DNA from: a virus
Direction: 5' to 3' (one strand)
IMG/VR virus record: IMGVR_UViG_3300009593_000107
Location: 1 to 25,753 of that record
Length of the DNA: 25,753 nt
Shown here: positions 8,478 through 13,429 of the stretch, one piece after another
Layout of the letters: each line of letters starts with the position of its first letter
How positions within the stretch are numbered: position 1 is the stretch's first letter
Notes under the pieces: generated by a model
Databases searched by the model: none
The model's input: the letters and a program-made list of their open reading frames with translations, nothing else
What the model was told of the DNA's origin: nothing
Made by a program: the position numbers and the translations under genes

Positions 8478-8508
8478 TCCATAGGGTTAGTTACTGAGTA
8501 ACAACTTT

Positions 8509-8538
8509 AGATAGGCCCTTCGGGGCCTATCTTTTTTT
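8509..8538 (+). terminator. Rho-independent terminator after the capsid gene
   Basis: A perfect 10-bp stem (left arm AGATAGGCCC 8509-8518, right arm GGGCCTATCT 8523-8532) is closed by a TTCG tetraloop (8519-8522) and followed by a T run to 8538. It ends the head-module transcript and separates it from the riboswitch cassette. Confidence 0.95.
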
Positions 8539-8541
8539 ATG

Positions 8542-8549
8542 GCTAAATA
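8542..8549 (+). promoter_or_regulatory. Late promoter variant (GCTAAATA) ahead of the riboswitch
   Basis: GCTAAATA differs at two positions from TATAAATA, and the same octamer recurs at 11790 ahead of a fibre gene. It lies between the terminator and the aptamer; using T4 spacing, +1 falls at about A8555, only 7 nt upstream of aptamer helix P1. The position supports real use, the mismatches weaken it. Confidence 0.55.
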
Positions 8550-8561
8550 CTAGTACAAAAT

Positions 8562-8605
8562 CGTTCATCCTATCTAGGACGGAAGTAGCATAATGCGAAG
8601 GAACG
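8562..8605 (+). ncRNA. L-glutamine riboswitch aptamer (Downstream-peptide / glnA class)
   Basis: The leader folds as the small three-helix glutamine aptamer. P1 pairs CGTTC 8562-8566 with GAACG 8601-8605. P2 pairs TCCT 8568-8571 with AGGA 8576-8579. P3 pairs GCA 8588-8590 with TGC 8594-8596. The conserved joining segments are present: CGGAAGTA at 8580-8587 and GAAGGAACGC at 8597-8606, both hallmarks of this class. Downstream-peptide RNAs are known ahead of short ORFs in cyanobacteria and marine metagenomes, and exactly such an ORF follows. The P2 5' strand with flanks (ATCCT 8567-8571) can also pair with AGGGT 8626-8630 in the ribosome site, a possible translation switch. P3 is very short, but the core is convincing. 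The direction of regulation cannot be read from sequence. Confidence 0.87.
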
Positions 8606-8633
8606 CACTCAAACTTTAACAGGGGAGGGTGTT

Positions 8634-8831
8634 ATGAACAGATTCGATCATTTACATAAACAGTACCGTGAGCAAAAACTGAGAGCTCGTAAAGAACGCA
8701 TATTAGCGAACAGCAGAGATGTTGTTGAGGTTAATGGCAATGGTACTTCTGGATATCGTATCAAACACGGTGAAAACAAAGATCGTGTTGCCGGTCATTT
8801 AACGGTTGATCATCCAAATAAGAAAATATAA
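8634..8831 (+). CDS. 65-aa basic protein under glutamine-riboswitch control
   Basis: A 65-residue basic protein: by my count 15 Lys/Arg plus 5 His against 8 Asp/Glu. The first half is a likely amphipathic helix with many Arg/Lys (FDHLHKQYREQKLRARKERI); the second half (NGNGTSGYRIKHGENKDRVAGHLTVD) looks like beta hairpins. It has a strong AGGGGAGGG ribosome site, 27 nt after the aptamer, and no partner genes. Short ORFs are the defining targets of Downstream-peptide RNAs. Cyanobacterial glutamine-synthetase inactivating factor IF7 is also a basic protein of about 65 residues, and glutamine riboswitches control IF-type genes in cyanobacteria, so an inhibitor of host glutamine synthetase is one hypothesis. 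I cannot show homology to IF7. A small virion protein is the alternative. Confidence 0.8.
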   Translation: MNRFDHLHKQYREQKLRARKERILANSRDVVEVNGNGTSGYRIKHGENKDRVAGHLTVDHPNKKI

Positions 8832-8871
8832 CATTTTGGTAAACCTTTTTACAAATAATGGCATTTTTAGG

Positions 8872-8900
8872 TTGATTATTTGAAAAAGAGGTGTTATATT
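8872..8900 (+). promoter_or_regulatory. Sigma70-like promoter in the gene-free gap
   Basis: TTGATT (8872-8877) and TATATT (8895-8900) are separated by exactly 17 bp, a good match to a housekeeping-sigma promoter, in contrast to the late octamers elsewhere. The predicted start is near 8907. No gene begins within 340 nt downstream, so it appears to serve a noncoding transcript or to supply early transcription of the region. Confidence 0.6.
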
Positions 8901-8906
8901 AGTAAT

Positions 8907-9150
8907 ATAAGCATTAGGAGAGTAATTAACTCTTAATTATAGTGCAAGGAAGAGCCCTTTACCAGAAGGGGCGAACTTGACTGTCCAGGGGTGGTACCCA
9001 GGGTTTGTAGTAGAAATACGCAGATTCACATCGCATTCACTAGCGGGGATAGGTTGTACGTATTAGAATGGTATTCCGGTACGTGCTTGTAGGTGTAACC
9101 AAGTCCTACCTATTTTGCTTATACTTTCCAAACCCACTTCCAATAACTTT
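8907..9150 (+). ncRNA. Candidate noncoding RNA between sigma70-like and late promoters
   Basis: No credible ORF lies here. Several local stems can be drawn: AGAGT 8919-8923 with ACTCT 8929-8933; CCCTT 8955-8959 with AAGGG 8966-8970 around a TACCAG loop; a GGGG..CCC hairpin near 8988-8999; and GAAT 9066-9069 with ATTC 9073-9076 inside a GTAC..GTAC closure. Purine-rich and C/G-rich patches are more frequent than in the flanking coding DNA. I saw no tRNA T-loop, no intron core motifs and no clear 3' terminator. It does not match an RNA family I can name. The call depends on the promoter and on the absence of coding, so it stays tentative. Confidence 0.4.
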
Positions 9151-9158
9151 GATAAATA
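9151..9158 (+). promoter_or_regulatory. Late promoter variant (GATAAATA)
   Basis: GATAAATA is one base from the T4 late element and the same octamer recurs at 20961. The T4 spacing puts +1 at G9164, which is the first base of helix P1 in the leader RNA. It drives the virion gene cluster that starts at 9253. Confidence 0.75.
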
Positions 9159-9163
9159 CTTGT

Positions 9164-9229
9164 GTCTATAGAGCGAGCCGCATTAAAAGGATTTTAACGG
9201 CGGACTTATGGGGACAGAACCCCGTAGAC
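9164..9229 (+). promoter_or_regulatory. Three-way-junction leader RNA of the virion gene cluster
   Basis: The predicted leader closes on itself. P1 pairs GTCTAT 9164-9169 with GTAGAC 9224-9229. P2 pairs GCCG 9177-9180 with CGGC 9198-9201 and continues, after a CA bulge, as TTAAAA 9183-9188 with TTTTAA 9192-9197. P3 pairs GGGG 9210-9213 with CCCC 9220-9223 around ACAGAA. The ribosome site AAAGGAG follows at about 9240. The structure could protect the 5' end of an abundant late mRNA, or sense something; I do not recognise a riboswitch class. The P3 hairpin with its CCCCGTA tail recurs at 13400. Confidence 0.6.
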
Positions 9230-9252
9230 CTAGAACGTCAAAGGAGAAACAA

Positions 9253-9699
9253 ATGGGAAGACCAATTAATAAAAGATTTTTCGGAACACCTACAGCAGGT
9301 GGAAACGAAATAAAAGTAGACTTTCATGATGGCTCAGCTGTTACTGAAGGTTATATCGTTAAACAATTAGGATCAAAAAAGTTCCGTGTTAAAGAAATCG
9401 GTGGCTCAACAGAGTACGATCGTTTTTTAACTACAGGTAAATTAGCTTCTGCACTTACAGGTACAGAAATGGCTATTACTGTAAAAGGTGACGACAACGA
9501 AACTTATCAAATTGAAAAGATTGCAGGTAGAAAAGCTACTGTGATTGCACCAGATGGTACAGGTTCAAATGCACTATCAGGAACATCATTATCTTGGACA
9601 TTTACAGCATCTGGTTCAGATGGAGCGGCACAGGTTGAAGAAGCTGGTGACGATGACACTAAAGCAGGTACTGATGACGACGATTTCACAAATGCGTAA
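9253..9699 (+). CDS. Virion structural protein (MGRPINKRFFG family)
   Basis: A 148-residue protein. I start it at 9253 because AAAGGAG lies just upstream and MGRPINKRFFG is a recurrent N-terminus of virion proteins in marine T4-like phages; the ATG at 9208 lies inside the leader hairpin. The body is beta-rich (VDFHDGSAVTEGYIVKQLGSKKFRVKEI, TYQIEKIAGRKATVIAPDG, SWTFTAS) and seems to hold two or three small barrels or sandwiches. The C-terminal 25 residues are strongly acidic (DDDTKAGTDDDD), probably flexible. First gene of its transcription unit; a hairpin without a T run follows. A capsid-decorating or tail-associated role is inferred from context. Confidence 0.78.
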   Translation: MGRPINKRFFGTPTAGGNEIKVDFHDGSAVTEGYIVKQLGSKKFRVKEIGGSTEYDRFLTTGKLASALTGTEMAITVKGDDNETYQIEKIAGRKATVIAPDGTGSNALSGTSLSWTFTASGSDGAAQVEEAGDDDTKAGTDDDDFTNA

Positions 9700-9708
9700 T
9701 TAGTTTGT

Positions 9709-9732
9709 TTGTGGGGGCTTTGGTCCCCACAA
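9709..9732 (+). terminator. Stable hairpin after the 9253 gene, no T run
   Basis: TTGTGGGG (9709-9716) pairs perfectly with CCCCACAA (9725-9732) around an 8-nt loop. There is no T tract, so it is either a weak or factor-aided terminator, or an mRNA 3'-end stabiliser that sets different expression for the first gene and for those downstream. Confidence 0.6.
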
Positions 9733-9752
9733 CACTTTAAGGAAAATTGTAA

Positions 9753-10724
9753 ATGGCAAAGAATTTAGTAGTAGACGGCGATTATAGAATCAAGACACAG
9801 GATTCAGGAACAATCTTCTTGGATACAGGGACTCAGATCGGTCAAGTTTATATGACTGGTAACCTTGTTGTCAAAGGTAATACAACATCCGTTGAAGCTA
9901 CTGACCTTGCTTTAAAAGATAATATTATTGAAGTTAACTCAGGAGAACAGGGTGCAGGTGTTACACTTGGTACTGCTGGTATTCAAGTTGACAGAGGTAG
10001 TTTAGTTGATACGCAAATTGTTTTTGATGAAAGTGTAAGTTGGAATGATCCAGTTACAAATACAATCAAGACAGGTGCGTTTAAATTAAGAGATGTTAAC
10101 GGTGGTAACATTGGACTAGAAGTTAGAAGTATTGCAACAGGTGGTGCTGACTTATTTTTAATTAATGCTGGTACAGGTGTTATAAGTGTTAGCGGAACTA
10201 ACTCATATGAAAATCAAATTACTGATGACGATGATATTCCTAATAAAAAATATGTAGACGTTGCTATTGCGGCTCAGGTTGCCGCGGCAGACTTCCAGAA
10301 AATTAGAGATGGAAGTGTAAGTCATACAGAGATGGTTGTTGAAGATTTTGAAACTTCAGGAAATCCAAGTCAAGCAAGAGTTACAGTTGATGGAAACAAT
10401 CACGTTACATTTTGGGATAACAGAACTGAGTTACACGATTTAAGAATAACAGGTTCAACAATTCAAACTACTACTAGTGGTTCTGATTTAACGTTATCTG
10501 CTCCAGGAACAGGTTCAGTAGTTATTGACGACCAATTACAAATTTTAACAACACCTAGTCCAGATGATGCTAGTGTAGATCCAGCACAACCAACAGATGG
10601 TTTAAAGATTTATGCTAAGACTCAAGGCGTAGGTAAGACAGGCTTATATTATGTAAATAGTAATAATGTAAGAGACGAAATAATAAGTAAAAACAGATCA
10701 TTGCTTTTAAGCATGATCTTTTAA
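9753..10724 (+). CDS. Beta-rich virion/fibre-like structural protein
   Basis: A 323-residue protein. It starts MAKNLVVDGDYRIKTQDSGTIFLDTG and shows a TGNLVVKGNTTSVEATDLALKDNIIEVNSGE block typical of marine T4-like fibre-associated proteins. The middle contains DDDDIPNKKYVDVAIAAQVAAADFQKIRDG, a short helical joint. Later DLRITGSTIQTTTSGSDLTLSAPGTGSVVIDDQ is the same beta-repeat unit found many times in the proteins at 11815 and 13430. The C-terminus (LYYVNSNNVRDEIISKNRSLLLSMIF) is hydrophobic and may be a docking tip. Ribosome site AAGGA. It lies 10 bp ahead of the next gene and is probably in one operon with the genes to 11783. Confidence 0.75.
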   Translation: MAKNLVVDGDYRIKTQDSGTIFLDTGTQIGQVYMTGNLVVKGNTTSVEATDLALKDNIIEVNSGEQGAGVTLGTAGIQVDRGSLVDTQIVFDESVSWNDPVTNTIKTGAFKLRDVNGGNIGLEVRSIATGGADLFLINAGTGVISVSGTNSYENQITDDDDIPNKKYVDVAIAAQVAAADFQKIRDGSVSHTEMVVEDFETSGNPSQARVTVDGNNHVTFWDNRTELHDLRITGSTIQTTTSGSDLTLSAPGTGSVVIDDQLQILTTPSPDDASVDPAQPTDGLKIYAKTQGVGKTGLYYVNSNNVRDEIISKNRSLLLSMIF

Positions 10725-10733
10725 GGATAAAAA

Positions 10734-11066
10734 ATGGCAATAGCACAAGCGGCAATAGGAAATACAGATACAGTAGTTTTAACTGTACCGGCAAGTACTG
10801 AATATGCAATTACAACTATTATGGTTTGTAATCATGCAGGCTTTAACGCAGGTGGCACTAATGATACGTCATTCGATTTACACTTTGTAAAGAGTGGACA
10901 AGCAAAGTCCAACACTAACATGGTTGTAAAAGAAATTCCAGTACCAGGTGGAGAAACATTTACACTTGATACTGAGAAAGTTATCTTAGAAGCAGGCGAT
11001 AAAGTAACAGTATTAGGTCAAGCACCGTTGAATCTAGCAATTACTGTAAGTTATTTGGTAGTATAA
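10734..11066 (+). CDS. 110-aa virion protein, paralogue of the 14908 gene product
   Basis: A 110-residue all-beta protein, likely a single beta sandwich. Its pattern (N-terminal strand with a VPASTEYAITTIMVCN segment, a middle with VKEIPVPGGETFTLDTEKVILEAGDKV, ending VTVSYLVV) matches the protein at 14908 in length, in the order of strands, in the G-x-K/E-x-x-L/I-x-A segment and in the V-x-x-S-Y end. Each copy precedes a second small gene linked tightly. Preceded by an AAGGA site and 9 bp from the previous stop. Function unknown; a fibre-attachment or head-tail adaptor is possible. Confidence 0.7.
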   Translation: MAIAQAAIGNTDTVVLTVPASTEYAITTIMVCNHAGFNAGGTNDTSFDLHFVKSGQAKSNTNMVVKEIPVPGGETFTLDTEKVILEAGDKVTVLGQAPLNLAITVSYLVV

Positions 11067-11067
11067 T

Positions 11068-11571
11068 ATGAGATTTCTACGTAGACAGTCAACAAACAGT
11101 CGTGGTCTTTACGGACAAGATGATATCCGTAGGGATATTAACGGCCAAGTTGTACTTGATAGTACAGATATGTTGATGGTTCCTAAAGGCACAGCGGCAC
11201 AAAAAGTTACTAGCCCAGTAAACGGCCATATGAGATACAACACAGATACAAATGTATTTGAAAACTACCAAGGTGGTAGTTGGGCACCTATTAGAAGATT
11301 TGAACCAGCTAGTATCGTTATGCAAAGTTTAGGTAACGGTAATGATGTTGAAACAAAATTTGGTCCATTAAACAATGGAGACACATATAATCCAACACCA
11401 GCGGCGGCACAAAATTTAATTGTACTAATTGAAAACGTATTTCAACTTCCAACAACTAACTACACACTAGAACAAAACCCAGGCGGATATGCCGCAGGTT
11501 GGTATGTAGTATTTGGTACAGCAGTACCAACAGGAAAACCAGTTACGGTTCTCCACAACTTCGACAAATAA
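11068..11571 (+). CDS. Virion protein with one fibre 'VPKGT-RYNT' module
   Basis: A 167-residue protein. Residues about 37-75 form the module VPKGTAAQKV...NGHMRYNTDTNVFENYQGGSWAPI, which recurs four more times in the fibre-like proteins downstream and is common in tail fibres, where it forms a small beta unit. The second half, with FELPT-like NVFQLPTTNYTLEQNPGGYAAGWYVVFGTAVPTGKPVTVLHNFDK, looks like a separate beta domain. It starts one base after the previous stop, with no clear ribosome site, so translation is probably coupled; its own stop overlaps the next start (TAATG). Confidence 0.75.
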   Translation: MRFLRRQSTNSRGLYGQDDIRRDINGQVVLDSTDMLMVPKGTAAQKVTSPVNGHMRYNTDTNVFENYQGGSWAPIRRFEPASIVMQSLGNGNDVETKFGPLNNGDTYNPTPAAAQNLIVLIENVFQLPTTNYTLEQNPGGYAAGWYVVFGTAVPTGKPVTVLHNFDK

Positions 11572-11783
11572 TGTCAGACAACGGTATATCACACTTAACA
11601 TATAAAAGACAACGTCAAGAAGCAAAGTTAAAACTTGCGGCCGAAAAACGTGCGGCAACAGGTAAAAGAGCTACACTTAAAAAAGGTAATATGCCTACAT
11701 TATATCAGCCTGGCCAAAACGACTCTAGTAAATTAAAACAAATCACAACAGGTACTTTAAAAACTGGCCGTCCTTGGACATAG
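11571..11783 (+). CDS. Small basic virion-cluster protein (SHLTYKRQRQ family)
   Basis: A 70-residue basic protein. The start at 11571 is chosen because it overlaps the preceding stop (TAATG, translational coupling) and because MSDNGISHLTYKRQRQEAKLKLAAEKRAATGKRA matches a small protein I recall from other marine T4-like phages; an earlier in-frame ATG at 11499 lies within the upstream gene. The first half is a Lys/Arg-rich helix, the rest is polar and ends in TGRPWT. No catalytic features. A minor structural or assembly role is inferred. Confidence 0.72.
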   Translation: MSDNGISHLTYKRQRQEAKLKLAAEKRAATGKRATLKKGNMPTLYQPGQNDSSKLKQITTGTLKTGRPWT

Positions 11784-11789
11784 TATTCC

Positions 11790-11797
11790 GCTAAATA
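11790..11797 (+). promoter_or_regulatory. Late promoter variant (GCTAAATA)
   Basis: The same octamer as at 8542. Predicted +1 is near 11803, leaving a 12-nt leader that keeps the TAGGAG ribosome site (11804-11809) of the 11815 gene. It lies in a 31-bp gap after the 11783 stop. Confidence 0.5.
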
Positions 11798-11814
11798 TAG
11801 TATAGGAGTACAAT

Positions 11815-13287
11815 ATGGCAATAGCTAGAATATCAGGTCCATTATTAGCGGCGAATCTAAAGAGAACGCAGTCTAATCTTGCGTTTGAAACTGATCTTTT
11901 ATACATTGGTGCGTTGAATGACAGAATAGGTATTAAGACTAGTTCACCTGCATCTACCTTTAACATTAATGGTCAAATTAATGCTCCTAGTACATACGCA
12001 ACAAACTATTACGCAGGTAACTTACATATTGATACTGATGGTGTTCGTGCAGTAGTAGGAGATATAAACTTAAATGCTGTAGAAAAAATTAAAATAGATA
12101 ATTTAAAAACTACAGGCGTTCGTAAATTACAGATTAATAATAATGACATTATGTCGTTTGAAAATAATGATGACATTGTTTTTAATCCTAATCAAAGTGG
12201 TGTTACAAACTTTTTAAAAGATACAACTGTTAATGGTAACGTAAGTGCAACAGGAAACGTTGTTGTTCCAGGTAACGTTACAGCAGGTGGTAACTTTGAT
12301 TTAGGTAATCAATCAACTGATACAGTTGACTTTGATTTTGTAAAATTTACACAAGATTTAGTTCCAAGAAGAACTGAAGATTTATTAAGTTTAGGTAGTG
12401 CTACAAAACGTTGGAATGATATTAATGCTGGAATGTTAGACGTTGGCGATATTAATATTGATACTAATGTTATAACTACAAAATCATTTAATAGTAATTT
12501 CTATATTAGACCATCAGGTACTGGTGCTATTGTAGTTGAAGATTTACGTTTTAGTGCAAATGTTTTATCATCTACAGGTTCTAATGATATAGAATTTGCA
12601 CCAGGTGGCCAAGATATAGGAATAACTGCTACGGGATCTTTAAAAGTTCCGGCTGGTACAGAAGCTCAAAGACCGTCAACAGCAACTGATGTACGTTTTA
12701 ATACTACAACTAACTTCTTTGAATTATTTTCAACTGCATATACTCCTTTAAGAGGTATATGGAGTGAAGATAGAAACACTTATGTATTAGCAAATGTTGA
12801 CAATAGCTTTAGTTTTGTTACAAACGGTCAAACAAATACTACTTTAACAGCAGATGGATTAGTAACAAATAAACTAATTTCACAAGATAATATTACTATT
12901 GATAATGCTAATATTACAAGTGCTTCAACAAACGCAGATATAGTTCTTACAGCAAACGGATCAGGTACAGTTAATATAGGTAGCTTTAAAATTAACGGAA
13001 ATTTAATTCAAAATACAGGTACTGGGGACTTTATTTTTAACCATGCTGGATCTGGTGATTTAGGTGTTTTAAAATTTGGTGGAACTGGTGGATTTGTTAT
13101 ACCTGCAGGATCACTTGCTGACAGACCAGCAGGGGTTGGCATTGGTGCAACACGTTATAATACTACATTAAAATACTTGGAAACTTGGGAAGGTACTGAG
13201 TGGGCCAACGTATCAGGTGCTGGAGATTCTGTTACTGAAGAGTATATGCAGGAACTTGTTAATATCTATACCTTAGCACTGGGTTAA
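11815..13287 (+). CDS. Modular beta-rich fibre-like protein A (paralogue of 13430)
   Basis: A 490-residue protein. It shares its N-terminus (MAIARISGPLLAANL...LAFETDLLYIG...RIGIKTSSP) with the next large gene. The body is a series of short beta units of the type I-x-x-N-x-I-x-S/T-x-x-S/T-N-x-D-I-x-L/F-x-P-x-G-x-G, ideal for a trimeric beta fibre. Two VPAGT-RYNT modules (about 12640-12760 and 13090-13220) divide it. The C-terminus EEYMQELVNIYTLALG is amphipathic and probably a docking tail. Ribosome site TAGGAG. The role inferred is a tail or side fibre, or a virion decoration that supports the giant fibres. Confidence 0.78.
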   Translation: MAIARISGPLLAANLKRTQSNLAFETDLLYIGALNDRIGIKTSSPASTFNINGQINAPSTYATNYYAGNLHIDTDGVRAVVGDINLNAVEKIKIDNLKTTGVRKLQINNNDIMSFENNDDIVFNPNQSGVTNFLKDTTVNGNVSATGNVVVPGNVTAGGNFDLGNQSTDTVDFDFVKFTQDLVPRRTEDLLSLGSATKRWNDINAGMLDVGDINIDTNVITTKSFNSNFYIRPSGTGAIVVEDLRFSANVLSSTGSNDIEFAPGGQDIGITATGSLKVPAGTEAQRPSTATDVRFNTTTNFFELFSTAYTPLRGIWSEDRNTYVLANVDNSFSFVTNGQTNTTLTADGLVTNKLISQDNITIDNANITSASTNADIVLTANGSGTVNIGSFKINGNLIQNTGTGDFIFNHAGSGDLGVLKFGGTGGFVIPAGSLADRPAGVGIGATRYNTTLKYLETWEGTEWANVSGAGDSVTEEYMQELVNIYTLALG

Positions 13288-13298
13288 TATCCAAAACG

Positions 13299-13306
13299 TA
13301 TAAATA
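13299..13306 (+). promoter_or_regulatory. T4-type late promoter (perfect TATAAATA)
   Basis: An exact TATAAATA in the 142-bp gap between the two paralogous fibre genes. Predicted +1 is about A13312, giving a long leader of some 118 nt before the GTG start. Confidence 0.85.
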
Positions 13307-13311
13307 CATAT

Positions 13312-13429
13312 AACATAAGACAAGACCATCTGAGGGAGAGAAGCCCGAAGACGTTTTATGGGACAAACCGTGGTTATCCAGCGATGTAATTAGGGTAGAG
13401 GGACAGGATCCCCGTATTAGGAGAAAAAG
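13312..13429 (+). promoter_or_regulatory. Long structured leader of the second fibre gene
   Basis: Noncoding and rich in G/C patches compared with the genes. Possible helices: CATC 13327-13330 region with GATG 13383-13386, enclosing a GGG 13334-13336 / CCC 13344-13346 hairpin and a TGG / CCA pairing (13359-13361 with 13378-13380); then a separate hairpin GGGA 13400-13403 / TCCC 13409-13412. The last hairpin and its CCCCGTA tail closely resemble P3 of the 9164 leader. The ribosome site AGGAG follows at 13420. No named riboswitch class recognised. Confidence 0.5.

Noticed and set aside
8907-9150. tRNA, tmRNA or group I intron in the gap
   Set aside because: I found no T-loop consensus, no CCA end, and no intron core; the flanks are not split coding sequence.
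9208-9252. Upstream ATG of the 9253 gene (15 codons earlier)
   Set aside because: It lies in the P3 helix of the leader and lacks a ribosome site, while AAAGGAG precedes the ATG at 9253.
9068-9313. An 81-codon ORF on the + strand through the gap
   Set aside because: It runs across the late promoter and the leader RNA, overlaps the well-supported 9253 gene in another frame, has no ribosome site and shows no protein-like pattern.
11499-11570. Longer form of the 70-aa protein starting at 11499
   Set aside because: The extra 24 codons overlap the end of the 11068 gene in another frame, and the TAATG overlap start at 11571 is the usual arrangement.
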